DNA of 64,000 nucleotides from CAVQDV01 sp963711375 (lineage in GTDB: Bacteria; Pseudomonadota; Gammaproteobacteria; Coxiellales; Coxiellaceae): NCBI GenBank assembly GCA_963711375.1, contig CAVQDV010000005.1:744001-808000 (forward strand). The letters are read 5' to 3'. Below, in pieces: positions 1 to 9,216 of this stretch (within the stretch, counting starts at the first letter, position 1; every line of letters starts with the position of its first letter). A program made the position numbers and the translations under genes. A model generated the notes under the pieces. The model was not told the DNA's origin. It ran no database searches and saw only the letters and a list, made by a program, of their open reading frames with translations.

Positions 1-752
1 AAAATGCCCTTTTAGTAAAGGAATTTAACTACATCTTTAACGATTTATTCACTGAAAAACGTCGAGATATTCAAAAACGTATCGTTACGGAACTTGCAAG
101 TGGCCCATTGACGCATGAAGAAATTGCCACAAAGTTAGACTATTCGCGAAGCGGAGCTTTATCAGAGTATCTAGAAGAACTAATAAGCTCTGGTTTTGTC
201 ACTCATTATTTTCCTTGGTCGATTCAATCTCAGGAAGAATCTAAGAAAAATGGACGTTATCGAATTCGAGACAGCTACCTCCGATTTTATTTAAAATACA
301 TTCTTCCAAAAATGGGGAAAATTAATAAGGATAAATACGAAAAAATAAATATCTCTTCTTTACCAGGCTGGGACACCATAATGGGACTTCAATTTGAGAA
401 TTTTGTTATCAGCAATTATAAAATGCTTTACGAATCTCTCAACTTGAATCCTGTAGACATTGTTATGGACGGGCCATTTTTACAGCAAAAAACTACTAAG
501 CAGCAAGGCTGTCAAATTGATTATCTTTTGCAAACAAAATATAAAACCCTATATGCCTGCGAAATTCGGTTTTCAAAAAGTTCCATAGGTGTCGATGTAA
601 TAAGCGCCATGCAAGAAAAAATAAAGCGCCTAAAATTGCCACGTGGCTTTTCCTGCCTTCCCGTGCTTATCCACGCTAATCACGTCAGCAGCGAACTTAT
701 CGATCAAGATTATTTCGCACACATTATTGATGTCTGTGATTGGCTGTCCTAA
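1..752 (+). CDS. AAA-family ATPase with DUF234-type C-terminus (5' partial)
   Basis: The frame is open from the left edge of the window, so this is the C-terminal part of a longer gene; the N-terminal P-loop half lies outside. What remains is a winged-helix-like segment (THEEIATKLDYSRSGALSEY, then EELISSGFV) followed by a PD-(D/E)xK-like core. In that core an Asp (QIDYLL) is followed about 15 residues later by CEIR. This order matches the archaeal-type ATPase/DUF234 family, whose members are often orphan or toxin-like ATPases of unclear role. A TTG at 108 could start a shorter product, but the homologous sequence continues upstream of it. The family call is fairly secure; the function is unknown. 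Confidence 0.7.
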   Translation, partial: NALLVKEFNYIFNDLFTEKRRDIQKRIVTELASGPLTHEEIATKLDYSRSGALSEYLEELISSGFVTHYFPWSIQSQEESKKNGRYRIRDSYLRFYLKYILPKMGKINKDKYEKINISSLPGWDTIMGLQFENFVISNYKMLYESLNLNPVDIVMDGPFLQQKTTKQQGCQIDYLLQTKYKTLYACEIRFSKSSIGVDVISAMQEKIKRLKLPRGFSCLPVLIHANHVSSELIDQDYFAHIIDVCDWLS

Positions 753-844
753 TGGCTTCGAAATAATTATCTAGAGCGATTTGTGACGGCTGGCTATTTT
801 GTGTTATATTCGCTGAATTTCGTAGCAACAGGGAGCTTAAAGCC

Positions 845-2293
845 ATGACTCAAATCAGCAATTCCATTATTATTCGGCTCAACATTCAAAAAGGGAGCGG
901 GCTCTCTGAAGTCCTGGCCGAGATTCATAAACTGGGGGGCCATGTAGGCGCCATCGATCTGGTTAAAATCGAAAATCAACTGGAAACCCGCGATGTAACC
1001 GTGGATACCAATGGGGAAGAACACGCTAATAAGCTCGTCAAAAGTCTCGAGAATTTACCCGGCATTCACGTTCACCACATTTCAGACCGTACTTTTTTAG
1101 TGCATTTAGGGGGCAAACTCGAAATTAAAAGCAAAATTGCTATTGCGAATCGCGATGATTTGTCCATGGCCTATACTCCAGGCGTTGCACGAGTATGCAT
1201 GGCCATTCATGAAAAGCCTGAAAAAGCCTTTAATTTAACGATAAAACACAATACTGTGGCCATAGTAAGCGATGGCACCGCCGTACTCGGTTTAGGGGAT
1301 ATCGGTCCTGAAGCGGCCATGCCCGTGATGGAAGGCAAGGCTATCTTGCTGAAAAAATTTGCAAACGTCGATGGTTTCCCAATTTGCCTTGCCACCAAAG
1401 ATGTCGAAGAAATTATTCGTACAGTCACTTATCTGGCACCCACGTTTGGAGCCATAAATTTAGAAGATATTTCAGCCCCACGATGCTTTGAAATCGAAAA
1501 TCGTCTTCGTGCTTCTCTCAATATTCCCGTATTTCACGATGATCAACATGGCACCGCCATCGTCATGACAGCAGCCCTCTTAAATGCCACCAAAATTATT
1601 AAGAAAAAATTGCAGGATTTAAAGGTTGTCTTTAATGGCGTGGGTGCGGCAGGAAGTGCCTGCACAAAAATGCTACTGGGACTTGGTGTGAAAAATATTC
1701 TGGGTTGTGATCGTGAGGGCATTTTGTCGGTATCTCGCAAAAATTTAAATCCCTTTAAATTAGAGTATGCACAATTAACCAATCCTAAAAATGAGAGCGG
1801 TTCACTTTATGATGCGATTAAAGGTGCTGATGTTTTTGTGGGTTTATCGGCTCCGAATATTTTAACCGTCGAACATTTGAAATCGATGAATAAAGATCCT
1901 ATTGTATTTGCGATGGCGAATCCTATTCCGGAAATTATGCCGGAAATAGCAGCCGGCCACGTTGCCATCATGGCCACTGGTCGCAGTGATTATCCGAATC
2001 AAATAAATAATTTACTCGCATTTCCTGGGATATTTCGTGGAACCCTTGATTGCCAGGCAAGCGATATTAATGATGAAATGAAAATTGCGGCCGCCTATGC
2101 GATTGCCGATATTATTAAGCCCGATGAATTATCTCCGGATTATATTATTCCGAGTGTATTTAATACAAAAGTGGTGGAAGCCGTAGCCAATGCTGTCGTG
2201 AAAAAAGCGCATGAAACGGGCGTGGCGCGCAAAATTCTTTTACAGCTTGAGCCCGAATTGGCGCAGGACAAAAAGCATTGCAAAATAAGCTAA
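845..2293 (+). CDS. NAD(P)-dependent malic enzyme with N-terminal ACT domain
   Basis: Oxidative decarboxylation of malate to pyruvate in the cytosol. Residues about 6-80 look like an ACT regulatory domain (regular beta/alpha pattern, GGHVGAIDL), followed by the malic enzyme core: YTPGVA at 110-115, the conserved EGKA with Lys165, the metal-binding NLEDISAP at 205-212, HDDQHGT at 231-237, and a Rossmann domain (VVFNGVGAAG). At 482 residues it matches the bacterial short malic enzymes that carry an ACT domain. The last 54 bases overlap a convergent membrane-protein gene on the other strand. Whether it prefers NAD or NADP cannot be read from the sequence. Confidence 0.93.
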   Translation: MTQISNSIIIRLNIQKGSGLSEVLAEIHKLGGHVGAIDLVKIENQLETRDVTVDTNGEEHANKLVKSLENLPGIHVHHISDRTFLVHLGGKLEIKSKIAIANRDDLSMAYTPGVARVCMAIHEKPEKAFNLTIKHNTVAIVSDGTAVLGLGDIGPEAAMPVMEGKAILLKKFANVDGFPICLATKDVEEIIRTVTYLAPTFGAINLEDISAPRCFEIENRLRASLNIPVFHDDQHGTAIVMTAALLNATKIIKKKLQDLKVVFNGVGAAGSACTKMLLGLGVKNILGCDREGILSVSRKNLNPFKLEYAQLTNPKNESGSLYDAIKGADVFVGLSAPNILTVEHLKSMNKDPIVFAMANPIPEIMPEIAAGHVAIMATGRSDYPNQINNLLAFPGIFRGTLDCQASDINDEMKIAAAYAIADIIKPDELSPDYIIPSVFNTKVVEAVANAVVKKAHETGVARKILLQLEPELAQDKKHCKIS

Positions 2294-2590
2294 AATCATC
2301 ACGCTGAGTGAGAGCGCGATACTGAGTGGGAAATTGACTTTTGCTTTTAGTAACGCAGGCAATGCTAAGAAAAAAACTAAAGAAGGTAGTACTAGCCAGA
2401 AAATTCCTGTTGATAATTTTGAGACAGCGATTGGGTTATGCGTATCAGAATATAAAAATAAAATTGCTAATAGCGAAATAATAGGAACAGAAGCTAAAAT
2501 GGCTCCCAGCATTGCACTGCGTTTTGAAATTTCTGAGATCGCCACGATTAATGCCGCCGCTAGAAGCGTTTTTGCAAAATAGTAGAACAT
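2240..2590 (-). CDS. DUF3147 family integral membrane protein
   Basis: A 116-residue, very hydrophobic protein with about four membrane segments. The motif ISEISKRSAMLGAILASVP and the later IFWLVLPSLVFF match the DUF3147 family, whose members are about this long. The function is unknown. It lies just downstream of parE on the same strand (18-base gap) and may be co-transcribed with it. Its last 54 bases overlap the 3' end of the malic enzyme gene in antisense. The hydrophobic, family-like translation argues this is the real reading; the plus-strand frame over most of this interval is a shadow. Confidence 0.75.
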   Translation of the reverse strand: MFYYFAKTLLAAALIVAISEISKRSAMLGAILASVPIISLLAILFLYSDTHNPIAVSKLSTGIFWLVLPSLVFFLALPALLKAKVNFPLSIALSLSVMILAYFAMLFVLRQFGLKL

Positions 2591-2607
2591 TTAATCCCCC
2601 TCAGCTT

Positions 2608-4509
2608 TTAAACCTGCGCCAAATCGCCCTTCTTTTCTAGCCAACTTTTACGATCACTGGCTCGCTTTTTCGCTAACAGCATATCCAAAATTGCCTCGGG
2701 ATCTTCTTTTATATCCATCGTTAATTGCACTAAACGGCGCGTATCGGGATTCATTGTGGTTTCTCGTAATTGCATCGGATTCATTTCACCCAAGCCTTTA
2801 AAGCGCTCCACATTTATTTTTCCTTTTCGCTTTTCAGCATCGACTCGATCTAAAATGCCTTGTTTTTCCTCATCATCTAAGGCATAAAAAACTTCCTTAC
2901 CAATATCAATTCGATAAAGCGGGGGCATTGCTACATAAATATGACCCGCCTCAACCAACTTTCGAAAATGCTTTAAAAATAGGGCGCACAATAATGTTGC
3001 AATATGCAGGCCGTCGGAATCTGCATCGGCCAAAATGCAAATTTTTCCATAGCGAAGCCCTTCGATTTCTGGAGAACCCGGATCTACACCAAGCGCAATC
3101 GCAATGTCATGCACTTCGGCTGAAGCGAGCACCTGATCGGATTCCACTTCCCAGGTATTCAAAATTTTTCCGCGTAAAGGCATCACAGCTTGATAAGTTC
3201 GATCACGCGCTTGTTTTGCTGACCCGCCTGCAGAATCCCCTTCCACTAAAAATAATTCGGTTTGCAAAAGATCTTGTAAGGAACAATCGGCTAATTTTCC
3301 CGGTAAAGCTGGGCCTGATGTAATTTTTTTACGCTGTACTTGTTTACTTAAACGCAAGCGTTTTTGAGCATTTTGAATGACGAGTTCGGCCAAAGCCGTG
3401 CCCGATTCAATATGGTGATTTAACCAAACACTAAAGGCATCTTTCACAACACCGGCGACAAAAATCGCACACTGCCTTGAGCTTAAACGTTCTTTGGTTT
3501 GGCCCGCAAATTGCGGTTCGCGCACTTTAACCGACAAAATAAAGCAGCACTGATTCCAAACATCCTCAGGACTTAATTTTACGCCACGGGGTAATAATTT
3601 TTGCATTTCACAAAATTCTCGCATGGCTTCTAAAAGCCCAGTGCGAAGGCCATTGACATGGGTACCACCTTGAATGGTTGGAATTAAATTTACGTAGCTT
3701 TCACCGACGATTTCCCCACCTTCTTGAAGCCAGGTGAATGCCCATTCGGCTTTTTCCGATTCACCCGCAAAATTTCCAATGAGGGGTTCTTCAGGCAAAC
3801 AGGCCGCGCCTCCCAAACGATCTTGCAAATAAGATTTTAAGCCATCTTCATAAAACCATCGGGAAATTTCGCCGCTTTTTTCATCTGTAAAGCTCACGCG
3901 TAGGCCAGAACACAAAACCGCTTTTGCCCTTAACACACTTTTTAGGGCGGTAACGCTAAATTTAACAGTATCAAAATATTTTTCATCTGGCCAAAATTGG
4001 ACAAGCGTTCCTGTCTCACGTTTGTTACTTGTACCAATTACTTTCAGTTCGCTCGCTTTTTCGCCATCCTTGAATTCCATTTGATAAATTTTGCCGTCTC
4101 GTTTTACCTGGACCAAAACGTGTTTTGAAAGGGCATTTACTACGGAAATTCCTACGCCATGCAAGCCGCCGGAGAATTCATAGGTGTCTTCCGTGAATTT
4201 TGCGCCGGCGTGTAAGCGGGTTAAGATTAATTCGACGCCTGTAATTTTGTGTTCGGGGTGCTTATCCGTGGGCATGCCACGACCGTTGTCGAGAACGGAT
4301 AATGAGCCGTCCTTGTGCAATGTCACATCGATTTGGTTTGCGAAACCGGCTATGGCCTCATCGACGCTGTTATCGATGGCTTCATGTGCTAAATGATTTG
4401 GCCTCGAGGTATCGGTATACATCCCTGGGCGACGGCGTACAGGATCTAAGCCGCTGAGAACTTCAATGGATTCTGCGGAATAACCTGGTTTTGTAGGGGA
4501 TTTTGACAT
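2608..4509 (-). CDS. parE: DNA topoisomerase IV subunit B
   Basis: ATPase subunit of topoisomerase IV, which decatenates chromosomes together with ParC (not in this window). The GHKL ATPase part has EAIDNSVDEA at 43-52, DNGRGMP at 74-80 and GGLHGVG at 114-120. The TOPRIM part has EGDSAGG at 423-429 and DADSDG at 495-500. The length of 633 residues is that of E. coli ParE. It lacks the large insert seen in GyrB of many gammaproteobacteria, which favours ParE over GyrB. The start is the ATG at 4509, preceded on the minus strand by an A/G-rich stretch. Confidence 0.96.
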   Translation of the reverse strand: MSKSPTKPGYSAESIEVLSGLDPVRRRPGMYTDTSRPNHLAHEAIDNSVDEAIAGFANQIDVTLHKDGSLSVLDNGRGMPTDKHPEHKITGVELILTRLHAGAKFTEDTYEFSGGLHGVGISVVNALSKHVLVQVKRDGKIYQMEFKDGEKASELKVIGTSNKRETGTLVQFWPDEKYFDTVKFSVTALKSVLRAKAVLCSGLRVSFTDEKSGEISRWFYEDGLKSYLQDRLGGAACLPEEPLIGNFAGESEKAEWAFTWLQEGGEIVGESYVNLIPTIQGGTHVNGLRTGLLEAMREFCEMQKLLPRGVKLSPEDVWNQCCFILSVKVREPQFAGQTKERLSSRQCAIFVAGVVKDAFSVWLNHHIESGTALAELVIQNAQKRLRLSKQVQRKKITSGPALPGKLADCSLQDLLQTELFLVEGDSAGGSAKQARDRTYQAVMPLRGKILNTWEVESDQVLASAEVHDIAIALGVDPGSPEIEGLRYGKICILADADSDGLHIATLLCALFLKHFRKLVEAGHIYVAMPPLYRIDIGKEVFYALDDEEKQGILDRVDAEKRKGKINVERFKGLGEMNPMQLRETTMNPDTRRLVQLTMDIKEDPEAILDMLLAKKRASDRKSWLEKKGDLAQV

Positions 4510-4525
4510 TTTTTTCCTCTTTATT

Positions 4526-4636
4526 TAATACCCCTCAGTAACCCTGCTCCCGCAAGGGGAGAGGGAATAATAATCACTTCTCCCGCATGGGGGAGGGGAT
4601 AATATTCACAGGAGTTGCCGCTAAAGCGGAAATTGC
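4526..4636. repeat. Dispersed REP-like palindromic repeats in the parE-MFS gap
   Basis: The gap upstream of parE contains a copy of the family whose core is CTCCCGCAAGGGGAGAGGG (about 4546-4564), preceded by TAATACCCCTCA. A degenerate second copy follows (TCCCGCATGGGGGAGGGG, about 4580-4598). The palindrome CCGCTAAAGCGG is at 4618-4629. The first type recurs at 22093-22170, 22562-22641, 22648-22680 and 48857-48882. The last palindrome recurs with a longer stem at 11427-11454. Confidence 0.75.
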
Positions 4637-4749
4637 TGCAAAAGGAAATATACCATGCAGAGGGTTCTCCTTTAAACAAGCAATTTGATATTGCTAAAAG
4701 AAAGATCTTCCCTTAGGCTATGGCCAACATCAAAATTGAGGACTACTGT

Positions 4750-6063
4750 ATGAGCGATGACCTTTCGCTAGGCACACCACAAAATTCAATTAGCGTTCCC
4801 GCCGGCGCACAGAGCAAGGTTCGGCCTTATGCGTTTGTGGTTTTTTCAATTGGCATACTATATTATTGCTTTGCCTATTTACTGCGCGTTTATCCCAGCG
4901 TGATGATGAGCGATCTTCAGGCGCACTTCAACATCACCGCCGGCAGCTTTGGTTTGCTCACCGCTTTTTATTATTTTGCCTACGCCCCCATGCAAGTTCC
5001 GGTGGGTTTATCAGTCGACAGCATTGGTGTTAGACGCTCACTTCTCATGGCCAGCATCATCAGCACCAGCGGCGTTTTTATTTTTTCGATAGCACCCAGC
5101 TATTCAATTGCACTGCTCGGCCGCTTTATGCTCGGTTTTGGCGCCGCATTTGCCTATGTCACCACCTTAAAAATCGCAGCCGAATGGTTACCAAAAAAAT
5201 ATTTCGCCACTGCCACTGGCATGGTCACTAGCTTTGGGATGATTTCCGCTATTTTTACCGACATGTATTTAACCCATGTGGTTTCCGAAGATGGCTATTT
5301 AAAAGCGATGCAATTCCCCGTCATTGTCGGCACCGTTTTAATTTTGTTAATTTTTTTATTTATCCGTGATAAAAAAACCAATTCCGATTCTGTCACCGCA
5401 AAAACGGTACCTAGCAGTCGAGAAATATTGCAGCATCTGCGCAAAATCATTCGTAATCCCCAAATGTGGATTATTGGTCTTGTTGGCGCTTTTTTATATT
5501 TGCCTGCTTCCATGTTTTTAGATGTTTGGGGAATTCCCTACCTCGAAAATGTTTATCACTTGAGTCCACAAGACGCTGCATACGGAATTTCTATCATGCT
5601 AAGCGGCTGGATATGCTCCAGTTTAGCCACCGGTGCATTTTCGGATTTATTAGGCACTCGTAGAATTCCTTTAATTATTGCCACTTTCGGCTCGGCAGCT
5701 ATCTGTGCTGCTATTTTATATATGCCTGGTCTCCCAGTTTCCGCGTTATTTCTTTTATTATTTTTCCTAGGCATCATGTGCGGGCCTCACCCCTTGTGTT
5801 TTACCTTATCAAAAGAAAATTGTTCCAGCCAAGTCTCTGGAACAGCTGTTTCTTTCGCAAATTTTGTTATTATGATGGGCGGGTTTGTATTTCAACCAGT
5901 TGTAGGTCGCTTGCTTGACCTCGGTTGGAGTGGAGGCACATCACAGGGTATCCGGGTTTACACCACGTATGACTATACACTGGCTCTATCGATTTTACCG
6001 GTGTGTTTGTTGATCGCGGGTTTATTAACCCTGGTCATTCGCGAAACGTTTAAGCGACAATGA
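4750..6063 (+). CDS. MFS transporter
   Basis: A 437-residue major facilitator superfamily permease with about 12 predicted membrane segments and two halves separated by a basic central loop (KKTNSDSV to RKIIRNPQ). The MFS signature between TM2 and TM3 is seen as DSIGVRRSLLMAS. A longer reading could begin at 4720, but the ATG at 4750 has GAGG at 4738-4741 eight bases upstream, so 4750 is preferred. The substrate is unknown. It ends five bases before waaA and the two are probably co-transcribed. The overall pattern resembles MFS proteins of Legionella and Coxiella, which is an impression, not a search result. Confidence 0.85.
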   Translation: MSDDLSLGTPQNSISVPAGAQSKVRPYAFVVFSIGILYYCFAYLLRVYPSVMMSDLQAHFNITAGSFGLLTAFYYFAYAPMQVPVGLSVDSIGVRRSLLMASIISTSGVFIFSIAPSYSIALLGRFMLGFGAAFAYVTTLKIAAEWLPKKYFATATGMVTSFGMISAIFTDMYLTHVVSEDGYLKAMQFPVIVGTVLILLIFLFIRDKKTNSDSVTAKTVPSSREILQHLRKIIRNPQMWIIGLVGAFLYLPASMFLDVWGIPYLENVYHLSPQDAAYGISIMLSGWICSSLATGAFSDLLGTRRIPLIIATFGSAAICAAILYMPGLPVSALFLLLFFLGIMCGPHPLCFTLSKENCSSQVSGTAVSFANFVIMMGGFVFQPVVGRLLDLGWSGGTSQGIRVYTTYDYTLALSILPVCLLIAGLLTLVIRETFKRQ

Positions 6064-6068
6064 TATAA

Positions 6069-7358
6069 ATGGAATTATACTTACAATTTTTACGCGTACT
6101 GTACACCTTGGCCTTTTATCTGGCCTTTCCTGTAATTTTATTGCGTTTATTATGGCGCTCTCGCAAAAATTCGCATTATCGCCATCGCTGGAATGAACGC
6201 TTTGGTTACATAAAACGTCTTCCACCAGACCAAAAAAGCATCTGGGTGCATGCCGTTTCCGTTGGCGAAGCAGTTGCCGCTGTCCCATTAATTCGAGAAT
6301 TGAAGAAGCGCTACCCTAAGCTTACCATAGTGGTTACGAATACAACTCCAACGGGATCTGCGCAAATTAAGGCCTCATTTAACAATGAAATATTGCACTT
6401 TTTCACGCCTTTTGACGTATCAAGTGCCATCAATCGTTTTATTCGACGCACTAATCCTGAGCTCTGTGTCATAATGGAAACAGAAATGTGGCCGAATTTA
6501 TTACGCTGTTTACGGCGCAAAAAAATTCCCGTGATGCTAGCCAACGCTCGCCTTTCCGAACGTTCCAAAAGAAATTATAAATTTATTTCGAATATCACAA
6601 GAAATATGCTCTCCACCTACAATGTAGTTTCTGCACAAGGATTGTTGGATGGTGAACGATTTATTGAGCTTGGCTTAGACCCTAAAAAATTAATGCTCAG
6701 TGGAAATATTAAATTTGATATCACTCTGCCTGCAGACATCGAAATACAAGCCAAAACGCTACGAGAACAGTGGGGCACAACCCATCGACCCACCCTGATT
6801 GCAGCAAGCACCCATGAGGGCGAAGAGGCTATTTTACTCGAGGCTTTTACCCTCATACGGAAAAAAATTCCAAATGCTTTGCTTATTATTGTTCCCAGAC
6901 ACCCTCCCCGCTTTGAAAGAGTTGCTAAATTATGCGCAAACTCTGGTTTCAACATGGTATCTCGTAGCAAAAATGAAATGCCAAGTGCAGAAACCGATAT
7001 TATATTGGGCGATACGATGGGCGAACTTTGTTTAATTTATGCCACTACCGATGTTGCTTTTGTGGGAGGCAGTCTAGTTCCTACTGGTGGGCATAATCTT
7101 ATTGAGCCTGCCTCGCTAGCCCTGCCTGTTTTAACGGGGCCTTATTTGCATAATTTCACTGAAATTAGCAAGATTTTAAAATCAGCTGGTGCCGCGCAAA
7201 TTGTGAATGATGCAAAATCCCTGTCTATCGCCGTGATTGCTTTATTTTCTGCTAAAGAGTTACGAGAAAAAATAGGTCAATGCGCTCGCGAAGTCGTCAT
7301 TGAAAATCGTGGCGCTTTGGAAAAGCATTTGGATTGGATTGCCACTCAATTAGCTTGA
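6069..7358 (+). CDS. waaA: 3-deoxy-D-manno-octulosonic acid (Kdo) transferase
   Basis: Transfers Kdo from CMP-Kdo to lipid A precursor at the inner membrane, an essential step of LPS core assembly. There is an N-terminal membrane anchor (about residues 8-28), then the GT-B N-domain with the conserved acidic residue in SVGEAVAAVP (Glu67). The C-domain carries FVGGSLVPTGGHNLIEPA, characteristic of the family. The length of 429 residues is normal. It follows the MFS gene closely. A Kdo hydroxylase gene lies about 1.9 kb further on, on the opposite strand, which fits a lipid A/Kdo theme for this segment. Confidence 0.95.
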   Translation: MELYLQFLRVLYTLAFYLAFPVILLRLLWRSRKNSHYRHRWNERFGYIKRLPPDQKSIWVHAVSVGEAVAAVPLIRELKKRYPKLTIVVTNTTPTGSAQIKASFNNEILHFFTPFDVSSAINRFIRRTNPELCVIMETEMWPNLLRCLRRKKIPVMLANARLSERSKRNYKFISNITRNMLSTYNVVSAQGLLDGERFIELGLDPKKLMLSGNIKFDITLPADIEIQAKTLREQWGTTHRPTLIAASTHEGEEAILLEAFTLIRKKIPNALLIIVPRHPPRFERVAKLCANSGFNMVSRSKNEMPSAETDIILGDTMGELCLIYATTDVAFVGGSLVPTGGHNLIEPASLALPVLTGPYLHNFTEISKILKSAGAAQIVNDAKSLSIAVIALFSAKELREKIGQCAREVVIENRGALEKHLDWIATQLA

Positions 7359-7377
7359 CCCGCTCTCCTTGATAATA

Positions 7378-9132
7378 TTACTTCTCACGCAATATTAAAA
7401 AGTAACTCAGGCCCTTTCTTTTTAATTCTTTTTCAGCAACACGGGCCGTTTGATAATTCGGGTATTCACCATAAACCACTCGATAATACCCCTCGTGATG
7501 AATGATTCTTAAACGGGATTTCCAGCGCGGATATTGCTGCACAAAATGCTCGGCCTCCACGAGATCTTCAGCCGAATACAGTTCAAGAACATAAGGAGCA
7601 ACTCGGTGTTCTGTCTGGGCCGGCGGTAACAATTTTAACTCTTTTTGTTTTCCAGAAGTTGGCACTGAATCTGCCAATGGCGGCAAGGTTTGAATAATCG
7701 GAATATCGGCCTTCTGTGTCTGCAAAGGCTCTATAGGCAGATTGGACTCTGCTTTAAATAATTTTGCGGGTAAAGAAAAGTTCATGCTCTGCGTCAACCA
7801 AGAATTAATTTTTACCATATCTTGTGGAGACAAAGTGCCAGCCGCAAATTTTAAATTAAAAATATTAAGGATATAAAAATATTGGTCATCGTAATAACGC
7901 TGTTTGGCTTTATAAAGATTGCTGGTGTCATTTAAGACATCCACCATTGTTCTTGTTCCAACCGAATAACCCGCGCGTGTGGCTTCAAGGGCTTTTTCTG
8001 CAGAAATAATCGCTTGTTTATCCGCTTTGATTTGGCCAACACCAGAAACAATGCCCAAAAAAGATTGGCGAGTATTGGTAACCGTGGAGGCATCATCCAT
8101 GTCAAATTGCGAGCTGGCTTCCCCATATTGATAGATCGCTTGGCGAGTACTTGCCAATACATACCCACCCTGAAGAATGGGGAAATTTAACCCAAGGCCT
8201 GCAGTTCCACCTTCTCCGGCGAGAGTAAATAAGGGACCTATGGTCGGGCGATCGGTTTCAGCGGTTTGTGTCCATGTTCCTTCCGCCGTAATCACCGGTA
8301 AATTTCCAGCTTCTGTTTGCTTAATGTTATCGCGCGCGGCCAGCATTTGAAATTCATCGGCAATTAAACCATAATTTTGGCTTTGTGCCGTTTGAACCCA
8401 AACATTAATATTATTTGGTGCAGGAATAATGAGAGGAACCTGGGTTTTAACCCCATTCAAGTGTCCGTAGTGATATCCTGTGATAGCCCGAAGCGATTCA
8501 ACTTTATCATATACCATATTTTGGTCGGCCAATTCAGAGGCTACCGCGGTATCATAATAAGAGAGTGCCTCATAAACCCCAGTTTTTGCAATTAAACCCA
8601 CTTCAAATTTTTGTTTGGCTGTGATGTATTCCCGATAGTAAGCCGCCTTACTCGCCTGGGTTGTAATTAATTGATCGTAGGCTTGAAGCACAGCAAAATA
8701 GGCTTGCCCCGTTCGCAGCATTAATTCTTGTGCGGCATAAGAATAAGTGGCAGTAGCCGCTTTTACACTCGCGCGGGCCTTTTTAATGTTAAACCAATTG
8801 GCTGCATTAAAGATCGCCTGATCTGCGGTGATGGTATATTGATACGTTGTGTTAGTGTCGGCAATAACGTTGGGAGGAAGCGGAAAAGGGCTTCTTTCGG
8901 TATGATTATAAGCCCCTAGCGCACTCGCCGTTAAGTTCACTTGAGGCAAATATCCTGAGCGAGCAATGGCAATACTCTGCTGCTCGGCATGCCAGGTCGC
9001 TTCTGCTTTTTGGAAGGTGGGATCATGGGAAAGGGCATCGTTATACACGCGTACCAAATCAGCGGCTTGGCTATTAATAGCGAAAGACGAAAAAAAAACC
9101 ACTAAACCTATTTTAATAACACTTGAATTCAT
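7378..9132 (-). CDS. TolC family outer membrane protein with C-terminal SPOR-like domain
   Basis: The 584-residue product begins with a signal peptide (MNSSVIKIGLVVFFSSFAINSQA). A TolC/OEP-type body of two coiled-coil and beta-barrel repeats follows, roughly residues 24-440 (typical AVLQAYDQLITTQAS, then TRTMVDVLND). After a Pro/Gln-rich linker the last ~75 residues read as a SPOR-like fold: an initial PYVLELYS strand, YYRVVYGEYPNYQTA, and a terminal helix and strand (LSYFLILREK). TolC family members are the outer membrane exit duct of type I and tripartite exporters. SPOR domains bind denuded septal peptidoglycan, so the fusion suggests cell-wall anchoring. No partner exporter genes are adjacent. 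Confidence 0.85.
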   Translation of the reverse strand: MNSSVIKIGLVVFFSSFAINSQAADLVRVYNDALSHDPTFQKAEATWHAEQQSIAIARSGYLPQVNLTASALGAYNHTERSPFPLPPNVIADTNTTYQYTITADQAIFNAANWFNIKKARASVKAATATYSYAAQELMLRTGQAYFAVLQAYDQLITTQASKAAYYREYITAKQKFEVGLIAKTGVYEALSYYDTAVASELADQNMVYDKVESLRAITGYHYGHLNGVKTQVPLIIPAPNNINVWVQTAQSQNYGLIADEFQMLAARDNIKQTEAGNLPVITAEGTWTQTAETDRPTIGPLFTLAGEGGTAGLGLNFPILQGGYVLASTRQAIYQYGEASSQFDMDDASTVTNTRQSFLGIVSGVGQIKADKQAIISAEKALEATRAGYSVGTRTMVDVLNDTSNLYKAKQRYYDDQYFYILNIFNLKFAAGTLSPQDMVKINSWLTQSMNFSLPAKLFKAESNLPIEPLQTQKADIPIIQTLPPLADSVPTSGKQKELKLLPPAQTEHRVAPYVLELYSAEDLVEAEHFVQQYPRWKSRLRIIHHEGYYRVVYGEYPNYQTARVAEKELKRKGLSYFLILREK

Positions 9133-9216
9133 TTTAATTTTCCACTATTTTCGGTATGTTGACATTATCCTATACAGATTAGGATTTAGCAATCTACGGG
9201 TTACAGAACTAAAACT

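Noticed and set aside
2928..3323. 131-codon plus-strand frame inside parE
   Set aside because: It is a shadow of the conserved TOPRIM region of parE.
6617..6970. 117-codon minus-strand frame inside waaA
   Set aside because: It is antisense to a fully conserved gene, without ribosome binding site or family resemblance.
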